From: an uncultured Bacteroides sp.
GTDB lineage: Bacteria > Bacteroidota > Bacteroidia > Bacteroidales > Bacteroidaceae
Reading direction: 5' to 3'
DNA: 64,000 nucleotides
Assembly (NCBI RefSeq): GCF_910586915.1
Contig: NZ_CAJULN010000005.1
Span: 62,001 to 126,000 of the forward strand
Positions 54,501 to 61,302 of this stretch are shown here, piece after piece (the first letter of the stretch is position 1; every line of letters starts with the position of its first letter). The position numbers and the translations under genes are program-made. The notes under the pieces are model-generated. The model had not been told where the DNA came from and ran no database searches. It saw only the letters and a list, made by a program, of their open reading frames with translations.

Positions 54501-54691
54501 CCTTTATACACCGTGCGTTGCGGAGAACGAGCCGTTTCTTTCCCTCCTGTCACCGTTTGCTGGGCATAAACAGCATTTGTCGCGACACTACCTAACAAAA
54601 TGAAAACCAAGCAGAAGTATTTCGCCCTCTTTCCTAACGACAGAAAAAGCGAGCACTTCACTCTTGTCAATACAGGTCTATCTACATTCAT
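51560..54691 (-). CDS. SusC/RagA-family TonB-linked outer-membrane transporter
   Basis: 1,043 residues. A long basic N-terminus precedes the signal peptide (cleavage near YAQQ, about residue 45). Then come a carboxypeptidase-regulatory-like domain (about 60-140), a plug with GETVVTGIYTRKMDSFTGSA and the SusC-type RPLFILDGFET, and the barrel ending in SASLGLRF. There is no STN domain. First gene of a five-gene operon (SusC, SusD, DUF4843, PKD-like, thioredoxin), preceded by a good promoter. An in-frame Met closer to the signal peptide is absent, so the long N-terminus stands. Confidence 0.94.
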   Translation of the reverse strand: MNVDRPVLTRVKCSLFLSLGKRAKYFCLVFILLGSVATNAVYAQQTVTGGKETARSPQRTVYKGIVIDEDDLPLAGVNVTLKGDKSIGVTTNENGHFQIALPEGKNVLVFSYIGMASQEVRVHEGKSVTVRMLPDAQQLGETVVTGIYTRKMDSFTGSASTYKAEELKAVSNQNILQSLSALDPSFVITENNLAGADPNSMLDISINGKTSINGLSDTYGTDPDRPLFILDGFETTLERISDLSMDRVESITILKDAASAAIYGSKAANGVVVVETKKPEAGRLRFTYNGNYQVSWADLSDYNLMNAAEKLEFEKLSGRYGALDENGEILMDANRALYYSRYRNVVGGLDSYWMSEPLRTAFVHDHSLNAEGGDAAFRYGLTLRYKNAEGVMKNSGRQNIDGTVNLGYRIDRFNFSNQTNIYYTKTDNNVVPFSEFSSANPYYAKYDENGEVYKVLESYQVLGGTEYAYNPLWNFQQKSFNRGDQLTLNNNFNVEFRPFDKMRIVGKFGFTTTRGKTEVFKSPFDSSFTNVEELKRGTFSRSDNNSTNYDGSLLASYGDAIGVHTYNFVGGAQLSENNTTMGAYLTQGYISDNFYNPNFSNSYPDGGKPSSSVAKARSASFYLNGNYAYDMRYLFDFNVRSDGASVFGVNNPFSTTYSLGVAWNIHNEKFCRQSKLVNTLRLRYTFGNPGNQNVDAKLANNVYTYYTKYPNPFGLAAIASKWGNKNLKWKRTQTHNIGLNATLFDRRLAVALDYTLRKSDPELINVEQPTSTGTSFIPMNIGATKNNNVSMTLGYDIIRQRELLWKVTANLLHTTTTYYNIGDLLEKLNQEGRAGQTLIRYYDGASATALWAIRSMGIDPMNGNEVFQKKDGTYTYKWDSAEEVECGDSTPKIQGNLGTTVRYKGFSLGVNFAYRLGGQTVLQTLLNKVENINNVAVRYNQDKRALHDRWQKPGDVAQFKRIDDTSETKISSRFIADENTLQCTSISLGYEDTTSDWIKKAGLSSVTFRIYTNNIFRLSTVKEERGLDYPFSRSVSASLGLRF

Positions 54692-54719
54692 AACATATAA
54701 TAATTACATTTAAATACCA

Positions 54720-54750
54720 CAAAAATACACACATATTTTAATTTACAAAA
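54720..54750 (-). promoter_or_regulatory. Promoter of the second SusC/SusD operon
   Basis: The minus strand shows TTTTG at 54750-54746, an 18-bp spacer, and TATTTTTG at 54727-54720, fitting the Bacteroides arrangement, 28 bp before the SusC ATG. Confidence 0.6.
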
Positions 54751-54909
54751 GAAATGCATAAAAAAGTTTATCATAAACGGGAAAAATAAACATATTAACA
54801 GCAAGCAAGCGCACATAACTGTACAAATGTCATTTTCCTTTCTTTCCTTCATATCCGCCTCCAACCGATTTTTTTCCGAAAACAATCCTATTTTATTTTA
54901 ATATTATAT

Positions 54910-54917
54910 TACTTTTG
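54910..54917 (+). promoter_or_regulatory. -7 element of the MurT/MurK-like operon
   Basis: TACTTTTG matches TAnnTTTG, 26 bp before the ATG at 54944. No clear -33 element. Confidence 0.5.
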
Positions 54918-54943
54918 TTTTTAACATCTAAAAAACAACAACT

Positions 54944-56059
54944 ATGAATGCAACAAGCAACAAACGCCTGCTGGCACTCGATGTAATGCGGGGACTCACC
55001 ATCGCAGGTATGATTTTAGTGAACACTCCGGGCACTTGGGGATATGTATATGCCCCTCTCCGGCACGCACAATGGAACGGACTTACTCCCGCAGACTTGA
55101 TTTTTCCCTTTTTCATGTTTATCATGGGAATTTCGACCTACATCTCGCTCGGAAAGTACAATTACACATTCGGTACTCCCGCCGCTCTCAAGATTGTCAA
55201 AAGAACCGGTCTTATTTTCCTTATCGGAGTGGCGGTGAATTGTCTTTTTCAGTATTGTTATGGCAACGGAGCGTTTGCGGTCGGTGAAATACGGATTTTG
55301 GGAGTGTTGCAACGCCTGGCGCTTTGCTACGGTGCTTCCGCTTTGATTGCGCTGCTTGTCAGGCACAAGTACATCCCTTATGTGATTGTTGCGTTATTGG
55401 CCGGTTATTTTGCAATCCTTATCACCGGCAATGGTTTTGCCTGCGATGAAACGAGCATCCTTTCCATTGCCGACCGTTTTGTATTGGGAGCCGCCCATAT
55501 GTATCAGGGACATCCCATCGACCCGGAAGGGTTGCTCAGCACCGTTCCTTCGGTTGCTCATGTGCTGATAGGGTTCTGTGTGGGCAAACTGCTGATGGAG
55601 ACGAAAGACATCCACGTCAAACTCGAACGCCTTTTTCTGATAGGCACTGTTCTTACTTTTGTTGGTTTTCTGCTGAGTTACGGATGTCCGATTAACAAGA
55701 AGGTGTGGTCACCCACGTTTGTTGTGGTCACTTGCGGGTTGGGGTCCAGCCTGTTGGCTTTGCTGGTTTGGATAATCGACATCAAAGGACACAAGAGATG
55801 GGGCCGTTTCTTTGAGGTTTTCGGAGTGAATCCGCTTTTTATTTATGTGCTCGCCGATGTGCTTGCCATTCTGCTATGGGTTATCACGGTGCCCTACCAG
55901 GAAGAAACCGTTGCTTTCCAGCGGGCTTTCTATGCCGGCGTGCTCCAACCCGTTTTCGGCAATGAAGGGGGCTCGCTTGCCTATGCGGTTTTGTTCGTGC
56001 TGATGAACTGGGCGATAGGATACATCTTGTATAAAAAGAAAATATACATCAAGCTATGA
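54944..56059 (+). CDS. DUF5009/HGSNAT-like membrane protein, MurT-like
   Basis: 371 residues with about ten membrane segments. The N-terminal family pattern is LLALDVMRGLTIAGMILVN, then GLTPADLIFPFFMFIMG. This fold is shared with heparan-alpha-glucosaminide N-acetyltransferase. In Tannerella forsythia a protein of this type (MurT) brings MurNAc across the inner membrane and is encoded beside the kinase MurK. The same pairing is seen here, with an ATGA overlap, so MurNAc uptake is the most specific hypothesis. A membrane acetyltransferase for amino sugars is the alternative. Confidence 0.75.
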   Translation: MNATSNKRLLALDVMRGLTIAGMILVNTPGTWGYVYAPLRHAQWNGLTPADLIFPFFMFIMGISTYISLGKYNYTFGTPAALKIVKRTGLIFLIGVAVNCLFQYCYGNGAFAVGEIRILGVLQRLALCYGASALIALLVRHKYIPYVIVALLAGYFAILITGNGFACDETSILSIADRFVLGAAHMYQGHPIDPEGLLSTVPSVAHVLIGFCVGKLLMETKDIHVKLERLFLIGTVLTFVGFLLSYGCPINKKVWSPTFVVVTCGLGSSLLALLVWIIDIKGHKRWGRFFEVFGVNPLFIYVLADVLAILLWVITVPYQEETVAFQRAFYAGVLQPVFGNEGGSLAYAVLFVLMNWAIGYILYKKKIYIKL

Positions 56060-56904
56060 TACTGATTGCCGACAGTGGTTCGACCAAGACCGACTGGTGT
56101 GTCGTGGAACACGGCACACCAGTCCGACGAATCAATACGAAGGGGCTCAACCCTTTTTTTCAGACAGAAGAGGAGATGGGACGTGAACTGACACATGAGC
56201 TTCTGCCTCGGCTACCGGAAGGTACGGTTGATTCGGTCTGCTTCTACGGTGCGGGATGCACACCCGAGAAAGTTCCCGTTGTGCGGCAGGCCATTGCAGG
56301 CAGCCTGCCCGTGGCGGGCGATGTCACGGTCTGTTCGGATATGTTGGGCGCTGCCCGCAGTCTGTGCGGACGCGAAGCGGGTATTGTGGGCATTCTCGGC
56401 ACCGGTTCCAACTCCTGCTTTTACGACGGAAAAGCGATTGCAGGCAACGTTCCGCCATTGGGTTTTATTTTGGGCGACGAAGGAAGCGGCGCCGTATTGG
56501 GGAAATTATTAATAGGCGATATGCTGAAAAACCAACTCCCGCCTGCCTTGAAGGAGGCGTTTCTCAGCCAATTCGGACTGACCGTTCCCGAAATCATCGA
56601 GCGGGTTTACCGCCGTCCTTTCCCCAACCGCTTTTTAGCAAGTTTCTCTTCTTTCATCGCACAACATATCGAAGAGCCGTGCCTTCGCCGGTTGGTGCTC
56701 GGCAGTTTCATAGCCTTTCTGCAACGAAACGTGATGCAGTACGATTACCACCGTTATCCGGCGCATTTTATCGGCTCGGTAGCCCACTGCTACAGGGAGA
56801 TATTGCAGGAAGCCGCACGGGAAACGGGTGTGACTGTCGGCACGATTCAGCAAAGCCCGATGGAGGGATTAATACGTTATTATACCGTTCAGCCTATCGG
56901 TTAG
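56056..56904 (+). CDS. BadF/BadG-family sugar kinase, MurK-like
   Basis: 282 residues in the ASKHA fold. Phosphate-1 motif LIADSGSTKTDW (about 3-14), later GILGTGSNSCFYDG and LGDEGSGAVLG. The family includes N-acetylglucosamine kinase and the MurNAc kinase MurK of Tannerella. The gene is translationally coupled to the MurT-like membrane protein, which points to 6-phosphorylation of MurNAc or GlcNAc salvaged from peptidoglycan. No MurQ etherase gene is adjacent. A palindrome array follows the stop. Confidence 0.82.
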   Translation: MILIADSGSTKTDWCVVEHGTPVRRINTKGLNPFFQTEEEMGRELTHELLPRLPEGTVDSVCFYGAGCTPEKVPVVRQAIAGSLPVAGDVTVCSDMLGAARSLCGREAGIVGILGTGSNSCFYDGKAIAGNVPPLGFILGDEGSGAVLGKLLIGDMLKNQLPPALKEAFLSQFGLTVPEIIERVYRRPFPNRFLASFSSFIAQHIEEPCLRRLVLGSFIAFLQRNVMQYDYHRYPAHFIGSVAHCYREILQEAARETGVTVGTIQQSPMEGLIRYYTVQPIG

Positions 56905-56961
56905 CGGGGAATTGCCTAAGATTTAATTTTCCGTTGCCTACGGACTAACGGTCAGAATGCA

Positions 56962-57068
56962 TAAATTTATTCGTCTGACTATAGTTGAACTTGCGTCTGA
57001 CTGTAGTGTTTCTTTCGTCTGACTATAGTCAGACGAAACGGTCACTATAGTCAGACGAATAAATTTTA
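56962..57068. repeat. Array of four CGTCTGACTATAGT palindromes, 22 bp spacing
   Basis: Units centred at 56981.5, 57003.5, 57025.5 and 57047.5, exactly 22 bp apart, each around ACTATAGT or ACTGTAGT. The third unit is a perfect 24-bp palindrome (57014-57037). The whole array is also symmetric: the left end TAAATTTATTCGTCTGAC mirrors the right end to 57068. It lies in the convergent gap between the MurK-like gene and the DUF1573 gene. The rest of 57069-57246 shows no feature. Confidence 0.82.
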
Positions 57069-57246
57069 GTAAGAAAACCGACAGACATTCGCATGGCAGC
57101 CGACAGTTCATCGCAGGAAAAAAATTAGTTTTATATAAGGCTTATGCGTGCGTACGCTTGACCATGTATTTTTCTTGTTGGATAACAAATTCCTTGCAAA
57201 AACACTTATCAATATATCCCTAATATTCAAATTCGGATGCTTATAT

Positions 57247-58125
57247 TCATTTTGCATTTCCACTAATATGCAATTTAAATGGAGCACTTTCTGCATTGCA
57301 ATAGACTGTTATCGTTTTATTGAAATGTTCAGGTTGTTCTGCTTTATATTTTATTTTCAAAATGATATTTTCACCCGGTAAAATTGGTTTCTTGGTATAA
57401 TCGACTTTAGTACACCCACAAGAAGTAATTACATCATTTATCACTAATGGAAATTTCCCTACATTTGAAATTACAAATTCAGCCTCTCTCTCCTTCTCCC
57501 AAGAAAAATCTCCTAAATCGACTTTATCTGTAGATAAAGAAACAACGGTTAAGACTTTTTTATCGACAGATGACGCAACTGTTTTCCCTGAAATTATATT
57601 AATATACAACTCTTTTACTGCGGGTCTAAGCACAGGATTTCCAATTGCTATGATTTTATCATTTTTATCTAAAAGAAATGTAGTAAAATTCTCCTCATTC
57701 AGAAAATCATTCATCTTATTTAAAGTATCCTTTTCGTCAATGTAAACAAAATGATTAAATTGATTATTTCTTAAATGTTTAATCAGTTTCCTTTTTCCTT
57801 TTGGATTAAAAACCATTAAACAATTCACTCTGTTTGGATATAGAGAATCCAATTCTTCCATCATCGCTTTCCATCTTGGTAATTGCAACCTACAACTGAA
57901 ACAACCTATTGTATCAACATAGTTCAATATAGTATAAGAGGAATGTTCTCTTACATACTTTGTCATTACAGTATCACTTGTATAAGACGTTAAACATATA
58001 CTATCAGGAAATTGAATAGTCTTCCCATTCCATTCATTAACCAAACGGGCTATCCTATCTTGTTCTGACTCTTTACAAGAGAATAACAATATAGCAATAA
58101 ATATCAAACTAACTAAACGTTTCAT
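57247..58125 (-). CDS. Lipoprotein with thioredoxin-like and DUF1573 domains
   Basis: 292 residues with a lipobox at ILLFSCKES (Cys17). Residues about 60-175 look thioredoxin-like, with a CxxC (DTIGCFSCRLQLP). The last ~100 residues are DUF1573 (NVGKFPLVINDVITSCGCTKVDY), an Ig/ASH-like domain common in Bacteroidetes envelope proteins. It starts on the stop of the upstream propeller gene (TAATG). It is the last gene of the NVEALA locus. A role in thiol chemistry of the Cys-containing peptides upstream is a reasonable guess. Confidence 0.82.
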   Translation of the reverse strand: MKRLVSLIFIAILLFSCKESEQDRIARLVNEWNGKTIQFPDSICLTSYTSDTVMTKYVREHSSYTILNYVDTIGCFSCRLQLPRWKAMMEELDSLYPNRVNCLMVFNPKGKRKLIKHLRNNQFNHFVYIDEKDTLNKMNDFLNEENFTTFLLDKNDKIIAIGNPVLRPAVKELYINIISGKTVASSVDKKVLTVVSLSTDKVDLGDFSWEKEREAEFVISNVGKFPLVINDVITSCGCTKVDYTKKPILPGENIILKIKYKAEQPEHFNKTITVYCNAESAPFKLHISGNAK

Positions 58126-59294
58126 TATTTCAAATAGTATTTCAAGATTACAGGATTATCATCTTCTTTCAATGCTTCCATTTTATGAATTTCTTCAGAT
58201 GACATAAGATTGCGGTCTACAACTTTATGAACTATATCAGGATCACAAATTGAAAGCAAAACATTGTCTACCATGCCAAAGCAAGGATACATAATAAAAG
58301 GTTCTCCTTCTTTACATAAATAACCTTCCTTTTGTTTTCGGTTATAAATATAATGACTACCAAAACCTTTACCAGTTTTCACCAAATAGACATATACATA
58401 ATCGTTATTAAAAAATTTGAGCAATGGTAATATATTCTCCGACTTTTTCAAGAATTGATATCTTTCAGTCGCATCCTGCGTAATTCTTCTTCTCTCCTCA
58501 TCAGAATCTGTTCGTTTCCCATGACCGCATCCGAGCAATCCTTCCGGTTTGACTTCCGCATCCCCAAAGTCAAGATACATCATCGGTTCTAACTTTTTGT
58601 TTTCTTTATCTATCCGATAAAAATAATAGTTCAATCCAAAAGGTACATAGTAAAATTCATCATCAATATGATAAAAACAATGATTAGACATATTATTTCC
58701 GGAAATAGTCCCTTCATAATTTGCATTTACTACTTGTTTCGTATCCAAATTAACGAATGAAAGTTCCTGATCAGTCCAGACAAAAGGATGGTTAAAAATA
58801 TAATTGTCTGAATCTAAAGCCATCGAATAATCTACTGGAAATTCCGGTTTAAATTGCCTTTTGGATATAAGTTCAAATGTCGGACTATAAGTATATATTG
58901 TTCCGTATGGATTTAACAGATCAATACCTTTCAAATATGGATTAAAACTTATATCTAAAACCATAATGTAATCTTTAGGTCCTTGTCCTTTCATTCTTTT
59001 TGAATTGCCAATATATCGCCCCTTTCCTGTAAAAGTATAAACAATCTGATTGCTGGTATAAATTGCGAACATATCAGTATCTTTATCATAAATAACTTTG
59101 TTGGTTCTATAAAATAAAGACGAATCATTCGTTTCAAGAGGAACAAGTTCTATTTTCTCCAAGAAAGATGAAGCATCCCGTATAGTCTCATGTACATCAA
59201 CCGGTATTATTTCAATTTCTTCCGATAGTTTTTTATGACTATCAGTACAAGCATAAGCAACAAACAATAAAATTATTATACTTATTTTTCTCAT
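58125..59294 (-). CDS. Six-bladed beta-propeller lipoprotein
   Basis: 389 residues with a lipobox at FVAYACTDS (Cys16). The N-terminal segment IEIIPVDVHETIRDASSFLEKIELVPLET is characteristic in type of the Bacteroidetes 6-bladed propeller lipoproteins (DUF5128-like); repeated blade strands follow to the C-terminus. Such genes are found with NVEALA peptides; the ligand is unknown. It starts 60 bp after the Cys-rich NVEALA gene and overlaps the next gene by one base. Confidence 0.8.
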   Translation of the reverse strand: MRKISIIILLFVAYACTDSHKKLSEEIEIIPVDVHETIRDASSFLEKIELVPLETNDSSLFYRTNKVIYDKDTDMFAIYTSNQIVYTFTGKGRYIGNSKRMKGQGPKDYIMVLDISFNPYLKGIDLLNPYGTIYTYSPTFELISKRQFKPEFPVDYSMALDSDNYIFNHPFVWTDQELSFVNLDTKQVVNANYEGTISGNNMSNHCFYHIDDEFYYVPFGLNYYFYRIDKENKKLEPMMYLDFGDAEVKPEGLLGCGHGKRTDSDEERRRITQDATERYQFLKKSENILPLLKFFNNDYVYVYLVKTGKGFGSHYIYNRKQKEGYLCKEGEPFIMYPCFGMVDNVLLSICDPDIVHKVVDRNLMSSEEIHKMEALKEDDNPVILKYYLK

Positions 59295-59354
59295 TATACT
59301 TATTTTTTAATATTAGAGGTTGTATTATACCACAACCTCTAAACAAATAAAACA

Positions 59355-59651
59355 TCAATCACAAGGCGTCAAACATGAGTCATATATACTTCCACTGAAT
59401 CTACAATCATCATAATGAATAAACCATCCCATAGAACATTCCTTATACACATGCCAACATCTACCAGGAGAATCATTTTTAAATTGATTACAAGTAATTT
59501 CAACGTCAGGAAGTTCATATCTCGCCAATGCCTCAACATTTGCCAGAACTAAAGCAGACATTCTCATATTACTCTGCGAAGTATATATATTATATCCCGC
59601 AACAACAGCAATAGCAACAATGGCTATAAGCCCCATTATTTTCTTTTTCAT
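59355..59651 (-). CDS. NVEALA-family peptide, Cys-rich (98 residues)
   Basis: A basic start (MKKK) and one hydrophobic helix (about 5-22) lead into ALVLANVEALA (NVEALA at 38-43), the family hallmark. The region after the motif has six Cys (54, 65, 72, 83, 93, 97), consistent with three disulfides in a ~50-residue exported mini-protein. The motif would suit a processing or recognition site, but this is inference. The gene is placed directly before a propeller lipoprotein gene. The 59652-59857 gap upstream holds an imperfect hairpin (GGAGCAGA arms, about 59778-59836). Confidence 0.85.
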   Translation of the reverse strand: MKKKIMGLIAIVAIAVVAGYNIYTSQSNMRMSALVLANVEALARYELPDVEITCNQFKNDSPGRCWHVYKECSMGWFIHYDDCRFSGSIYDSCLTPCD

Positions 59652-59857
59652 TTTGTAGTTTTTTAATTTGTACTTTTTCGTTTTTCTTCTGTATCTATCA
59701 TTTCAACAGAACAGCAATAGTTTGCTACATTAATTTTTTCTTCTTATGTTTGTGTCAAAATCTGTTTAAAGGTTTGGGAGCAGATGATATGTAAGCAAAT
59801 CCGACAAAATAAACAAACTCATCATTCTGCTCCTTTAAATCAAATTAATTATCTCAT

Positions 59858-60940
59858 TCAACCAAAGCTAAACTTTAGTATTGGCTGATCATTATTTACA
59901 TCTGTCGCCATTATCGTTTTAGTAGCTTCATCCACAAAAATACCATATATATAATGGTCAAGCACATATTTACATAACGGTTCTCCTTTCAAACTAAATA
60001 CATAAATGTACTTTCCTCCGTCGGGAAGGCGTCCTTGTTGTCTTGCTATCTCTTTGAAGGAGGTTCCATGAAACACTGCATAAATGGCACTATCAGTTAC
60101 TTGCACATCGCTGAATCCCATAATACCTGTTGGTATACCATATCCTCCGGAAACTTTGAATTCAGGTTCGTTGTGCCCACCAATACGAACAACATGAGTA
60201 CTGTCTTTTAAATTATAAACTTCAACCACTTCTCCCAACTGAGTAACAACAGCCAAAATACTATTACGAGGATTATAATCTAAAAAGCTACGCCATGCCT
60301 GTGCTAATGCCGGACGGGATTCTTGTAAGGCTTTCTCATTTGTTGTTGGTATAGCTCCTATTTTCTCTATGAGCTTACCCTCACAACTAACCTTCAAAAA
60401 ACGGCTCTCACCTGAATAGTCAGGAATGACAAATGTCGTATCATTATATATGACAAAATCAAGCGGTCGAAGTATATCTTCATCCAATGTTACCGCTTCC
60501 TCACGAAGCAGTGAATCACCGGATGAAGAAAAATCTAACCTGGTTAATTCGCTTTTGTTAGCATCCAAAGTCCATAATTCATGGTTATACAAACGGAAGT
60601 TTTCCATTGACAACATTTCCATTGGAGAATCACCTCTTCTGCCAAAAGAAGATAGATACCGAAAACTTGGGTATTGAAATAGATGCCCATAATGTTCGGA
60701 ACCATGTAAATCCATCACAATGGCCTTATCGCCTTCTATCCGTATCCGAAAAGGATAACGGAACAAGGCGGTATCAAGCTCTATTACTTCTCCTTTCAGT
60801 TCTTTTTCTTGTGGGAATCCAGAATAGAATAATACATCTTTTACATATTCTTGATGCTTATGGTCACAAGAGATAAACAAGAAAAAAGGAAGAAACAGGA
60901 GACTTACATTATTCTTCAAGACTATATCCGGTAGCAACAT
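59858..60940 (-). CDS. BF3164/TolB-like beta-propeller lipoprotein
   Basis: 360 residues. A lipobox at LFISCDHK (Cys about 25) precedes repeated propeller strands, ending KTIMATDVNNDQPILKFSFG. The family resembles TolB-like (BF3164) lipoproteins that accompany NVEALA genes. The first ATG (60940) gives an odd start and a 32-bp overlap with the upstream NVEALA gene. A TTG at 60919 would give a cleaner signal peptide (LKNNVSLLFLPFFLFISC) and an 11-bp overlap. Either way translation is probably coupled to the peptide gene. Confidence 0.78.
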   Translation of the reverse strand: MLLPDIVLKNNVSLLFLPFFLFISCDHKHQEYVKDVLFYSGFPQEKELKGEVIELDTALFRYPFRIRIEGDKAIVMDLHGSEHYGHLFQYPSFRYLSSFGRRGDSPMEMLSMENFRLYNHELWTLDANKSELTRLDFSSSGDSLLREEAVTLDEDILRPLDFVIYNDTTFVIPDYSGESRFLKVSCEGKLIEKIGAIPTTNEKALQESRPALAQAWRSFLDYNPRNSILAVVTQLGEVVEVYNLKDSTHVVRIGGHNEPEFKVSGGYGIPTGIMGFSDVQVTDSAIYAVFHGTSFKEIARQQGRLPDGGKYIYVFSLKGEPLCKYVLDHYIYGIFVDEATKTIMATDVNNDQPILKFSFG

Positions 60941-61133
60941 ATTCTACTTTAACTTTTGCAATCGGGCAATCCACAGAACCACTGCCCCAACAATTAGTAG
61001 GCACATTTTGCTCGCCAGCCGCCAAAGCTTCAATATTATCCAATAATAAGGTATTTACTCGAGGCTTTTTTAATGAGTAATTTACAGAAAGAACCGCCAT
61101 TATCAGCACAGAAAAGAATAATAATTTTTTCAT
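60909..61133 (-). CDS. NVEALA-like peptide, two-Cys (74 residues)
   Basis: MKKLLFF start, one hydrophobic helix (about 3-20), then TLLLDNIEALA (NIEALA at 33-38, a conservative variant of NVEALA). The tail has two Cys (48, 56) and ends acidic. It is the first peptide gene after the regulator and is overlapped at its 3' end by the propeller lipoprotein gene. The leader shares the L-x-N-[VI]-EALA pattern with the 98-residue peptide, while the tails are unrelated, as expected if leaders are recognised in common and cargos differ. Confidence 0.8.
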   Translation of the reverse strand: MKKLLFFSVLIMAVLSVNYSLKKPRVNTLLLDNIEALAAGEQNVPTNCWGSGSVDCPIAKVKVEYVATGYSLEE

Positions 61134-61268
61134 ATATACTATAGTTTTATTGATTAATTAAACGAAAGTAGGCAATTGGATTACAACCGCCAATAAATCA
61201 ATCTATCCATTTCTATCTAACCGAATCTATCTACCGTATATACTATTATAAAGACAAGGCTTTCATTC

Positions 61269-61292
61269 AAAAAAGTCCCATTTCATCGGGAA
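61269..61292 (-). terminator. Terminator of the membrane regulator gene
   Basis: On the minus strand TCCC (61291 down) pairs with GGGA, followed by C and TTTTTT, 12 bp past the regulator stop. It separates the regulator from the peptide genes, which therefore need their own promoter in 61134-61268. That stretch holds short TCTATCTA repeats (about 61202-61233) but no TAnnTTTG match. Confidence 0.6.
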
Positions 61293-61302
61293 TTATAGCT
61301 TC

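Noticed and set aside
53594..54595. Long open frames antisense to the second SusC gene
   Set aside because: They are mirror frames of a well-supported 1,043-residue transporter gene with proper signal, plug and barrel.
57108..57296. Minus-strand ORF of 62 codons as a third small peptide gene of the NVEALA locus
   Set aside because: No hydrophobic leader followed by an EALA-type motif, and it overlaps the 3' end of the DUF1573 gene.
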